A DNA stretch of 46,928 nucleotides from Streptomyces sp. LUP30. GTDB taxonomy: Bacteria > Actinomycetota > Actinomycetes > Streptomycetales > Streptomycetaceae. The notes beneath the pieces were generated by a model. The model saw only the letters and a list, made by a program, of their open reading frames with translations. It was not told the DNA's origin and did not search any database. The position numbers and the translations under genes are program-made. Positions 16,403-24,434 of this stretch are shown in pieces. The stretch lies in contig NZ_MJAJ01000045.1 in assembly GCF_001746365.1 (NCBI RefSeq), forward strand, positions 25,932-72,859, in the 5' to 3' direction. The stretch's first letter is position 1, and each line of letters starts with the position of its first letter.

Positions 16403-18865
16403 ATGGATTCTGCGCGAGAAGCTTCCGAGGTCCCGACGCCCGCAGGTCCAGGCGATCTCCTGGACGCGTCCACCGACGGGGCGGCGATCGTCTCCGAGAA
16501 CGGGGTCGTGATCGGCTGGACGCGGCAGGCCGAGGCGCTCCTCGGCCGGGTGGCGTCGGACGTCGTCGGCCACTCCGCCGCGGAGCTCGTGGCGATGCCC
16601 CGCGACCCGGCCCGGGTGGCCGCCGTCGCGGAGCGGTGCCGGGCCGGCATGGGGTGGAGCGGCGTCGTCTCCCTGCGGCACGGTGACGGCCGCGCACTCG
16701 ACGCCGACCTGCGGGTGTCCGCGTCCTTCCGGGTAGGCGGGGCGGAGTGCTTCCTGGTCTCGGCGCGCGAACGGAGCCGCCGATGGGCGGTCGGCCAGTC
16801 GGTCCTCGACGGGTTCCTGACCCGCTCCCCGGTCGGGATGGCGGTGATGGACCTGGAGCTGCGGTACGTGTGGCTGAACGACACCCTGGAACGCCTCGGC
16901 GGCGTGCCCCGCGAACAGCGGCTGGGGCGCCGGCTGAGCGAGCTGCTGCCCGGCCTGCAGGCGGCCGCCCTGGAGAAGCTCATGCGCACGGTCCTGGAGA
17001 CCGGGACCCCGGTCACCGACTACGAGTACCTCGGGTGGAGTTGGGCGGACCCCCACCGCCGGCGCGCCTACTCCACGTCGTTCTTTCCGCTGGAGGGCGC
17101 CGACGGCAGCGTCACCGGGGTCTGCTACATGGTCCAGGACGTCACCGAACGATGGACCGCCCGTCAGCTGCTGTCGCTGGTCAACGAGGCGGGGACCCGC
17201 GTCGGCACCACGCTGGACGTGATGCGCACGGCGCAGGAGCTCGCCGACTTCTGCGTCCCGCGCTTCGCGGACTTCGTCATCGTCGACCTCCTGGAGCCCG
17301 TCCTCAGCACGGAAGGGCACGGCACCTGGCTGACCGATGCCGGACCACCCCCCGACCGGCCGGTGATGCGCCGGGCCGGGATGAAGTCGGTGCGCGAGGG
17401 CTGCCCGGAGGCCGTCGCACAGGTCGGGGACAACGTGGACTTCGTCCCTCCGCCGCACGGCGCGAACCTCCTCATCGACGGCGAGCCGATCCTCATCCCG
17501 GTGCTGGACGGGTCCGACGAGCTGTGGACCGCCGAACAGCCCGAGAGAGCGGCGAACATCGACGCGTTCGGACTGCACTCCCTGATCTCCGTGCCGTTGC
17601 GGGCCCGCAACACCGCCCTGGGCCTCGCCACGTTCGTCCGGTCGCTCAATCCCGTCTCGTTCCAGCCCGACGACGTGCTGCTGGCCCGTGAGCTGGTGGC
17701 GCGAGCGGCGCTGTGCGTCGACAACGCCCGCCGGTACACCAGGGAGCACACGGCGGCCGTCACCCTGCAGCGCAGTCTGCTCCCGCACGCCCTGGCCGGC
17801 GGCACGGCGCTGGAGGTGGCCTCCTCGTACCTCCCGGCCGACCCCACGGACGGGGTGGGCGGCGACTGGTTCGACGTGATCCCGCTGTCCGGGGCCCGCG
17901 TGGGTCTCGTCGTCGGCGACGTGGTGGGGCACGGCATCGCCGCCGCGGCCAGCATGGGGCGGCTGCGCACCGCGGTGCAGACCCTCGCCGACATGGAGAT
18001 GCCCCCGGACGAGCTGCTGGCCCACCTCGACGACCTGGTCCTGCGGCTGAGCGCGGAGCGCACCGACGACACCGCCGCCCCGCAGGGTTCGACGGGCTTC
18101 CTCGGGGCGACCTGTCTGTACGCCGTCTACGACCCGGTCACCCGGCGGTGCACGATGGCCCGGGCCGGGCACCCGCCCCCCGTCGTCGTCGCCCCCGACG
18201 GTCGCGTGTCCTACCCCGAGCCGCCCGCCGGGCCGCCCCTGGGGCTCGGCGGCATGGCGTTCGAGGCCACCGAGATCGAGCTCGCCGAGAACAGTCTGAT
18301 CGGCCTCTACACCGACGGCCTGATCGGCGGCGCCGACCAGGACATGGAAGACGGCATGACCCGGCTCGGCGAGGCGCTCGCCGGACCCCACGCCGACCTG
18401 GACGACCTGTGCACGTCCGCGGTGCGCAAACTGGTGCCCGCGCCCCAGTCCGACGACATCGCCCTGCTGCTGGCCCGCACGCACGCCCTGGACCCCGACC
18501 GCGTCGTCTCCTGGGAGGTGCCCGCCGACCCGGCCGCCGTCGCCGACGTCCGGGCCCGCGCGACCCGGCAGGTGGAGGCCTGGGGGCTGGGCGACCTGGC
18601 CATGACGTCCGAACTCATCGTGAGCGAGCTGGTGACCAACGCGGTCCGCTACGCCGCCTCGCCGATCCGTCTGCGCCTGCTCTGCGACGCGCGTCTGACC
18701 TGCGAGGTCGCCGACGCCAGCAGCACGGCTCCCCGGCTGCGACACGCCCGGATCACCGACGAGGGGGGCCGCGGACTCTTCCTGGTGGCCCAGCTGGCCC
18801 ATCGGTGGGGAGCCCGGTACACGGCCGACGGAAAGATCATCTGGGCCGAGCAGGAGATCCCCTGA
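16403..18865 (+). CDS. PAS-PAS-GAF-PP2C phosphatase fused to an anti-sigma HATPase domain
   Basis: 820 residues from ATG 16403 (GGAGGA 8 bases upstream; the earlier ATG 16379 and longer extensions lack a site). Order: PAS-like (about 15-125), PAS (about 135-250), GAF (about 270-445), SpoIIE/PP2C phosphatase (about 465-690: GGDWFD, VGDVVGHG, IGLYTDGL, SDDIALLLAR), then a C-terminal HATPase_c_2 domain (about 700-820; N-box ELIVSELVTNAVRYA, G-box DEGGRGLFLVAQL). That last domain resembles anti-sigma kinases of the RsbW type. Phosphatase and kinase activities are therefore joined in one partner-switching protein. It is paralogous to the divergent gene at 14194 and may act with it. Confidence 0.9.
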   Translation: MDSAREASEVPTPAGPGDLLDASTDGAAIVSENGVVIGWTRQAEALLGRVASDVVGHSAAELVAMPRDPARVAAVAERCRAGMGWSGVVSLRHGDGRALDADLRVSASFRVGGAECFLVSARERSRRWAVGQSVLDGFLTRSPVGMAVMDLELRYVWLNDTLERLGGVPREQRLGRRLSELLPGLQAAALEKLMRTVLETGTPVTDYEYLGWSWADPHRRRAYSTSFFPLEGADGSVTGVCYMVQDVTERWTARQLLSLVNEAGTRVGTTLDVMRTAQELADFCVPRFADFVIVDLLEPVLSTEGHGTWLTDAGPPPDRPVMRRAGMKSVREGCPEAVAQVGDNVDFVPPPHGANLLIDGEPILIPVLDGSDELWTAEQPERAANIDAFGLHSLISVPLRARNTALGLATFVRSLNPVSFQPDDVLLARELVARAALCVDNARRYTREHTAAVTLQRSLLPHALAGGTALEVASSYLPADPTDGVGGDWFDVIPLSGARVGLVVGDVVGHGIAAAASMGRLRTAVQTLADMEMPPDELLAHLDDLVLRLSAERTDDTAAPQGSTGFLGATCLYAVYDPVTRRCTMARAGHPPPVVVAPDGRVSYPEPPAGPPLGLGGMAFEATEIELAENSLIGLYTDGLIGGADQDMEDGMTRLGEALAGPHADLDDLCTSAVRKLVPAPQSDDIALLLARTHALDPDRVVSWEVPADPAAVADVRARATRQVEAWGLGDLAMTSELIVSELVTNAVRYAASPIRLRLLCDARLTCEVADASSTAPRLRHARITDEGGRGLFLVAQLAHRWGARYTADGKIIWAEQEIP

Positions 18866-19182
18866 GCCACCGGGACCGCGGCCGGGACCGGGGCCGGGCA
18901 CCGGCGCGAGGAGTTTGCCGTGCCCGGGGGAGAGGCCGAAACCGGTGACGGAGGCCTCCTCGACCCACCTCGCTGCCGCCGGACGTTCGGCGCACACCAC
19001 GCAGGCGTCTCCCGGCCTTCATGGGCCTGCGCCGCAGGGCGACCCGCACCGTCCGCACCGGCACGCGGCTCGAACGGCTGCCGGCGCGGCACACGGCCCC
19101 CGACGCCCGGTGACGCATTCCTCACCGGTCCCTCGTACGGGGGAGTGGACCCGCCACCTCGGCCGGGCCGATCGTGGACACC
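18866..19182. other. Intergenic stretch, no gene supported
   Basis: These ~317 bases separate the phosphatase/kinase from the amidohydrolase. A 30-codon frame from ATG 19021 has no ribosome binding site and Arg/Thr-rich shadow-like composition. No clear terminator or operator was found. Confidence 0.5.
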
Positions 19183-20103
19183 ATGAACGATCACCGCACG
19201 CCCTCCGCCGACTCCGACCCCTCTGCCGGTGAGGAGGCGGTCGAGGTCCGCCGGTTCTGGAGCCGGCTCGGCCTTCCCGGACTGGTCGACGTCCACACGC
19301 ACTTCATGCCCGAACGCGTCCTGCGCAAGGTCTGGGAGTACTTCGACGCGCTGGGACCGCTGACCGGCGGCCTCTCCTGGCCGATCGCCTACCGCCATGA
19401 GGAGGCCGAACGGGCCGGACTGCTGAGGGAGTTCGGCGTGCGGGCCTTCACCTCGATGCTGTACCCGCACAAGCCCGGAATGGCCCGCTGGCTCAACGGC
19501 TGGGCGGCCGACTTCGCCGGCCGCACCCCCGACTGTCTGCACACCGCCACCCTCTACCCCGAACCGGACGTCGAGACCTACGTCGGGGAGGCCGTCGAGG
19601 CGGGCGCCCGCGTCTTCAAGGCACACGTGCAGGTGGGCGCGTACGACCCGGCAGACGAACTTCTCGACCAGGCATGGGGGTTGCTGGCGGAGGCGGGCGT
19701 CCCCGTCGTGATCCACTGCGGCTCCGGCCCCGCACCCGGCAAGCACACCGGCCCGGAGCCGATCGCACGGGTGCTGGCGCGGCACCCCCGACTGCGGCTG
19801 ATCGTCGCGCACATGGGCATGCCCGAGTACGAGGAGTTCCTCGAGCTCGCCGAGCGCTACGCGGAGGTGCGCCTGGACACGACCATGACCTTCACCGACT
19901 TCGCGGAGAGGCTCTCCCCGTTCCCCACCGCGGCCCTGCCCAGGCTGACCGCGCTCGGCGACCGCATCCTGCTGGGCTCCGACTTCCCCAACATCCCTTA
20001 TCCGTACGTGCGGCAACTCCAGGCCCTTGAGCGGCTGGACCTCGGACAGGAGTGGCTGCGGGCGGTGTGCCACGACAACGGGGCCCGGCTCTTCGGACTG
20101 TGA
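19183..20103 (+). CDS. Amidohydrolase-family (Amidohydro_2) metal-dependent hydrolase
   Basis: 306 residues from ATG 19183; a GTG at 19174 is an in-frame alternative, and neither has a clear ribosome binding site. Family motifs: GLVDVHTHFMP (HxH metal ligands), KAHVQVGAYDP (a Lys in the carboxylated-lysine position is possible), VVIHCGSG, LIVAHMGMPEY and LLGSDFPNIPYPY (Asp ligand). This is the TIM-barrel fold of the ACMSD/decarboxylase-related amidohydrolases. Substrate cannot be predicted. It is cytoplasmic and stands alone, convergent with the membrane protein at 20255. Confidence 0.85.
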   Translation: MNDHRTPSADSDPSAGEEAVEVRRFWSRLGLPGLVDVHTHFMPERVLRKVWEYFDALGPLTGGLSWPIAYRHEEAERAGLLREFGVRAFTSMLYPHKPGMARWLNGWAADFAGRTPDCLHTATLYPEPDVETYVGEAVEAGARVFKAHVQVGAYDPADELLDQAWGLLAEAGVPVVIHCGSGPAPGKHTGPEPIARVLARHPRLRLIVAHMGMPEYEEFLELAERYAEVRLDTTMTFTDFAERLSPFPTAALPRLTALGDRILLGSDFPNIPYPYVRQLQALERLDLGQEWLRAVCHDNGARLFGL

Positions 20104-20254
20104 CCCTCCGGCACCGGCCCACAGGGAACCGGGCCCCACGACGAGTGTGGAACACCTCTGCCGCCGACCGACGCGAACGCATCCTGCGCGCCGTCGTGCG
20201 GCAGGGGTCCTCGCTCCCCTTCGAGCCCCTGCGCCGACCGGGACGGGCGGGCGG

Positions 20255-21739
20255 TCACCAGCCGGTCAGCAGCAGGTGGTTGACGAGGAGGGCGACCGTG
20301 GCCTGCGCGGCGAGCCAGCCGCGGGGGCGGCTCAGGAACGCGCATGAGCCGAGGAGCCACATGGCGAACGGCAGCCAGATGCGCTCGGTCTCCGCCTTGC
20401 TCATCCCGGACAGGTCGGCGAGGAGCAGAGCGGCGAGTGCGGCGCCGGCGAGGAGGGCGAGACGCAGGCCGGGGGAGGCGCCGGGCGCGCCCGCCAGTGA
20501 CCGGACCCGCGAGAGCAGGGCGGGCACGACCCGTACGGCCGCGCCGGGGCCGGCGGGTGTCCGGACGAGCAGGGGATCATCGTCGGGCGACGGGACGTCG
20601 GCGGGCGGGGGAGTGCCCGGGGAGGGACGCGTCCGGCGCCGTCCCGTGTTCTCGAGGAGCAGGGCGACAGCGCGCCGCAGGCCCGCCACCGTCGCCGGGC
20701 CCACGATCAGGACCGTGCAGGCGAGGTTGGCCCACACCCAATAGCCGTAGGGCCGGATGCCGCCGGCGCCCTGGTAGTAGCGCTCGACCAGCAGACCGTA
20801 GGCCTCCCACCAGTCGAAGCCCGCGAGGGTGAACACGAGCGGGACGACGGTGACTCCGGCCAGGGCGTAGGGCAGCGGCCGCATCCGTCGCGGGCCGCCG
20901 AGCAGGAGGGCGGCGCCGGCGATCACGGCGAAGAGGGTGAGCCCGTAGGAGAGGTAGCAGGTGAGACCGAAGAGGAGCCCGGCGGCGAAGCCGGTGAGCC
21001 GCGGGCGGTGTCCGGTGACGGCGAGGGCGAAGAGGGCGATCGTCCAGGCGGCGACCGCGGCGAAGTACCCGTCCGCGGACGTGCCCATCCACACCGCGGC
21101 CGGCGCCATCGCCAGGAACGGCGCCGCCCGTCGCGCGAGCTCCTCGTTCGCGAGCGCCCGCACGGCGACCAGCACCGCCGCACACGCCGACGCACCGACG
21201 GTGATGCACCAGGCGCCGGCCCAGCCCCCGCCGCCGAGGCCGACCCGGTCGAGCAGGACGAACGTGACCGTCGCCGCCGGCGGGTGGCCCGCCACATGCG
21301 CGGGCCAGTTGTCGGGAGAGTGCAGCAGGATGTGGTGGGTGAAGTCCCGCAGCGTCGCCGGGATGTCCTGGAAGCGGTCGATGACCTGCAGGTACTCGTA
21401 CTTGGTCGTGAGCCGTAGCGCGATCCCGCGCTGCCAGCCGTCGATCAGCGCCAGGGACCAGGTCCACGCCATGGCCGTGCCCCAGGCGGCGACGGGCAGC
21501 GCGCGCCACGGCAGCCGGGCGGCCAGCCGTGGGCCGTACACCACGACGCCGACGGCGATGAGGAGGGCCGCCGGGGTGCCGGGGCCGACATGCGGTTCCG
21601 CATGGGCGTACAGGGGCGGCCAGCTCACGTGCAGGGTGCCGTGCTCCCGCTCGATCGCGGTGCCGACCAGCACGGCAGCCGCGACGAGCAGCGCGGCGGC
21701 GGCGGTCGCGTACAGGTCTCGGAGAAGATCACGGGTCAC
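20255..21739 (-). CDS. Polytopic membrane protein, GT-C glycosyltransferase-like
   Basis: 494 residues on the minus strand with roughly 10 hydrophobic segments (first at about 10-28: AAAALLVAAAVLVG). A long extracytosolic loop after the first two segments contains TTKYEYLQ and a GHPPAATV motif, similar to the HPP signature in loops of GT-C (mannosyltransferase-like) enzymes. A charged Pro-rich cytoplasmic insertion (about 370-400) precedes the last helices. The GTG start at 21739 has no obvious ribosome binding site. Role in lipid-linked sugar transfer is an inference from topology and motif. Confidence 0.65.
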   Translation of the reverse strand: MTRDLLRDLYATAAAALLVAAAVLVGTAIEREHGTLHVSWPPLYAHAEPHVGPGTPAALLIAVGVVVYGPRLAARLPWRALPVAAWGTAMAWTWSLALIDGWQRGIALRLTTKYEYLQVIDRFQDIPATLRDFTHHILLHSPDNWPAHVAGHPPAATVTFVLLDRVGLGGGGWAGAWCITVGASACAAVLVAVRALANEELARRAAPFLAMAPAAVWMGTSADGYFAAVAAWTIALFALAVTGHRPRLTGFAAGLLFGLTCYLSYGLTLFAVIAGAALLLGGPRRMRPLPYALAGVTVVPLVFTLAGFDWWEAYGLLVERYYQGAGGIRPYGYWVWANLACTVLIVGPATVAGLRRAVALLLENTGRRRTRPSPGTPPPADVPSPDDDPLLVRTPAGPGAAVRVVPALLSRVRSLAGAPGASPGLRLALLAGAALAALLLADLSGMSKAETERIWLPFAMWLLGSCAFLSRPRGWLAAQATVALLVNHLLLTGW

Positions 21740-21852
21740 GGGGGAAGGCTAGGCCGACCGGACGGCGTCGAGGTCGCCCCGTGCGCGGACGTCAGCGTTT
21801 CGTCATGTGTCGCAGACCCCTCGGCGCGGGTGCAGCGCCCTACGGTCGGCGC

Positions 21853-23148
21853 ATGCCTCGGTTGCCCGACTCGCTCTCTTCGCGTCCTTTGCCCCCTTCG
21901 CCCACGTCTCCCGGTTTCTGGCGCAGTCCCGTACGCGGACCGTGGTTCACCTCCGTGCTCGGTCTCGTGCTGCTCGGCGGGATCACCGTGCTGTTCGTGA
22001 CAGGACTGCTGTCGTACGCCGCCTACGACCCGGACCTCGCGTCGGTGAACGACAAGACCCCGGACAAAGGCCTCCTCGGCTTCTACCTGTTCGCCTGGCC
22101 GACGCGTCCCTCCTGGCTGTACCGGCTCACCCAGGGCATCCACGTGACACTCGGGATCACGCTCGTCCCCGTCCTGCTGGCCAAGCTGTGGTCGGTGGTG
22201 CCGAAGCTGTTCGCACTGCCGCCGGTCCGGTCGCTCGCGCACGCCCTGGAGCGGATCTCCCTGCTGCTCCTCGTCGGCGGGGCGCTGTTCGAGTTCGTGA
22301 CGGGAGTGCTCAACGTCCAGCTGGACTACGTCTTCCCCGGGTCCTTCTATGCGCTGCACTTCTACGGCGCCTGGGTGTTCTTCGCCGCGTTCGTGGTGCA
22401 TGTGGTGCTCCGGGCCCCGGCCGCCGTACGCAACGCGCGCCGCGTGCGGGCGGGGACGGGGCTGGAGGAGGAGGCGGGAGGAGAGCCGGACTTCCCGCTG
22501 GTCCCGCCGCGGCCCGCCGCGCCCACGGTGTCCCGGCGAGGGGCGCTGTGGCTGGTCGGCGGCGGTTCCCTGCTGCTGTTCGGGACCACCGCGGGGCAGT
22601 GCTTCGACGGGCCGCTGCGGCGCACGGCCCTCTTCGCTCCGCACGGCGGCGCCGACCCGGGCAGCGGTCCCGGCGGCTTCCAGATCAACAAGACGGCCGC
22701 GTCCCGGGGGATCGGCGCGCGGGAGACGAGCGACGGGGTGTGGCGGGTGCTCGTCACCGGACCGACCGGGACCATCCGGCTGAGCCGCGCAGAACTGCTG
22801 CGGCTGCCGTTGCACAGCTCGGCGCTGCCCATCGCCTGTGTGGAGGGGTGGTCCACCGGCGACCAGTGGTGGCGGGGTGTGCGGCTGCGGGACCTTGCCG
22901 CGCTGGTCGGGTACGACGCGGGGGCCGAGCCCGGCGTCCTGGTGGAGTCCCTCCAGCGGCGAGGCGCCTTCCGCGAGGCCGCGCTGCGTTCGAATCAGGT
23001 GCGCGATCCGCGTTCGCTGCTGGCCCTGGAGGTCAACGGCGAGCCGCTGACCCCCGATCACGGCTACCCGGCCCGGATCATCGCCCCCGCCGTGCCCGGT
23101 GTGCTCAACACCAAATGGGTGGCCCGGATGACGTTCGGAGACCTGTGA
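21853..23148 (+). CDS. Membrane-anchored molybdopterin-dependent oxidoreductase (sulfite-oxidase fold)
   Basis: 431 residues. An N-terminal membrane part with four to five helices (about 25-200) contains His residues placed as in b-type cytochrome/YedZ-like anchors (GIHVTLGI, ALHFYGAWVFFAAFVVHVVL). A C-terminal domain of the sulfite-oxidase/YedY type follows, with RLSRAELLRLPLHS and IACVEGWS, where Cys 329 is the expected Mo-coordinating residue. Later come RGVRLRDLAALVG, LTPDHGYPARIIAP and KWVARMTF. ATG 21853 lacks a Shine-Dalgarno, but TACGGT ends 6 bases upstream, so the mRNA may be leaderless. The stop overlaps the next gene's ATG (TGATG), implying translational coupling. Confidence 0.85.
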   Translation: MPRLPDSLSSRPLPPSPTSPGFWRSPVRGPWFTSVLGLVLLGGITVLFVTGLLSYAAYDPDLASVNDKTPDKGLLGFYLFAWPTRPSWLYRLTQGIHVTLGITLVPVLLAKLWSVVPKLFALPPVRSLAHALERISLLLLVGGALFEFVTGVLNVQLDYVFPGSFYALHFYGAWVFFAAFVVHVVLRAPAAVRNARRVRAGTGLEEEAGGEPDFPLVPPRPAAPTVSRRGALWLVGGGSLLLFGTTAGQCFDGPLRRTALFAPHGGADPGSGPGGFQINKTAASRGIGARETSDGVWRVLVTGPTGTIRLSRAELLRLPLHSSALPIACVEGWSTGDQWWRGVRLRDLAALVGYDAGAEPGVLVESLQRRGAFREAALRSNQVRDPRSLLALEVNGEPLTPDHGYPARIIAPAVPGVLNTKWVARMTFGDL

Positions 23149-23609
23149 TGCGCAGAGTGCTCCCGCCGCTGGGAAGCCCGTTGCAGATCCTGCTCCTGGC
23201 CTGCTCCTTCGCGCTCGCGGGCTACGCCGGACTGCGCCTGCTGTCGGGGGACCGGCTCGGGGTGGCCCTGTGGTTCGTCGGCGCGGCCGTGCTGCACGAC
23301 CTGGTGTTCCTGCCGTTGTACGCGGCCGCGGACCGGGCCGTCACCGGGGGACTCGGCGCCGTCGGCCGCCGGGAGCGGACCCTGTACGTCCGGGTTCCCG
23401 CGACCCTGTCCGGACTCCTTCTGCTGGTGTGGTTCCCGCTGATCAGCGGCCGGGTCGCGACCCGCTACGAGTCCTTCACCGGCCTGTCCGCGGACGGGTT
23501 CGCCGCCCGCTGGCTGTGGGTCACCGTCGCGCTGTTCGGCGGTTCCGCGCTGCTGCTGGCGCTGCGCTCGCGCAGGGAGGCCGTGGACCGGTCGCCGGCC
23601 GACCGCTGA
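23148..23609 (+). CDS. Small integral membrane protein coupled to the oxidoreductase
   Basis: 153 residues with four hydrophobic segments (about 10-30, 38-58, 83-103, 125-142) and a short basic C-terminus. Its ATG overlaps the stop of the upstream molybdopterin oxidoreductase. A role as partner or assembly/electron-transfer subunit is inferred from this coupling only. The family is not recognised. Confidence 0.75.
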   Translation: MRRVLPPLGSPLQILLLACSFALAGYAGLRLLSGDRLGVALWFVGAAVLHDLVFLPLYAAADRAVTGGLGAVGRRERTLYVRVPATLSGLLLLVWFPLISGRVATRYESFTGLSADGFAARWLWVTVALFGGSALLLALRSRREAVDRSPADR

Positions 23610-24434
23610 AGGGCGGTGCGCCGGGCCGGCGGCGCTGCGGACGTGTCTGGCCCGCTCGCACGGAAGGGCGGTTCGAGGTGGTGCCGCCCGCGGCAGCTTC
23701 ATGAACACGGGCAGCACCACCGTCCCCGTGCGGTCCTCCGCGCCGCGCACTCCGGCCGACGCGAACTCCCGCATGCGTCGCGTGACATGGCACCCGGACC
23801 CGATGATCCCGGCGCCGTCGGTGACCAGCACACGCATGCCCCACGGTAACGCCGGTCATCCGCCGTGGCGGGGGCCGGGCCCCCGCGTCACCACTTCGTA
23901 AGACTCCGCGCGGCTTCGCCGGGGCCGCGCGTCCCGGATTCCGCGGCGAGCGGCTCACCAGCGGATTCTCGCCTGCCGGGGTACGCGCCTTGCCTGAGGC
24001 TGACCGGTGGAAATAGCCTCTGCTGAAGCCGGTGGAGGGTTGCCGGCCCGGGAATGGGTCCGGATCATGGTCGGAGACGCGCTCCGGCCGGCGTCCGAAG
24101 TCCGCTTGGGTACGAGGCCCCAGTCCGGATCCCCCACCGATTCCGGAGCGGTTCAGTGCATGATGTCGGCCTCCTGATGCTGGCGCTGTCAGCGAGTTGC
24201 GCACTACGTGCAGCGTGGTTCACCGCTCGCGCTGCCGGGGCGGGCGGGAGACGAACCGACGGAGGCCGGCCGCGTGACGAACCCGGCCTGAAGCGCCCGG
24301 AAGGCGAGCGGGTGCGACGGACGGGAGAGGCCCGGCGGTGACGCCGGTGCGGGTCCGCGAGTCACAGGAGGCCTCAGGGCCACGTGTTCCTCGGCGGACT
24401 TGTCCAGCGTCCGTACCGCACCGGGAAAGTCGAT
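23610..24434. other. Long non-coding or degraded region
   Basis: These 825 bases hold no convincing intact gene. A possible Rossmann-type remnant on the minus strand (about 23680-23837) is listed separately. A hairpin at 23868-23886 (GCGGGGG/CCCCCGC) could end transcription. The region 24160-24230 has lower GC. Frames here lack consistent ribosome sites. Confidence 0.45.
23680..23837 (-). pseudogene. Possible remnant of an NAD(P)-binding (Rossmann) protein
   Basis: On the minus strand from ATG 23837 the frame reads MRVLVTDGAGIIGSG, an N-terminal nucleotide-binding glycine motif, then a short stretch ending in TGTVVLPVFMKLP. After that it degenerates into a shadow of the opposite-strand membrane gene. 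No good ribosome site is seen. It may be a decayed dehydrogenase/epimerase fragment, or chance. The call is weak. Confidence 0.25.

Noticed and set aside
16267..17016. Upstream extension of the minus-strand phosphatase to 940 codons
   Set aside because: The extension is antisense to the divergent phosphatase gene, and GGAGGAGG clearly marks ATG 16266.
15587..19000. Long minus-strand open frame of 1137 codons
   Set aside because: It is antisense to the strongly motif-supported phosphatase genes and has shadow-type composition, rich in Arg, Gly, Pro and Val, caused by high third-position GC.
19021..19113. Small open frame of 30 codons
   Set aside because: No Shine-Dalgarno and an Arg/Thr-rich sequence without any recognisable feature.
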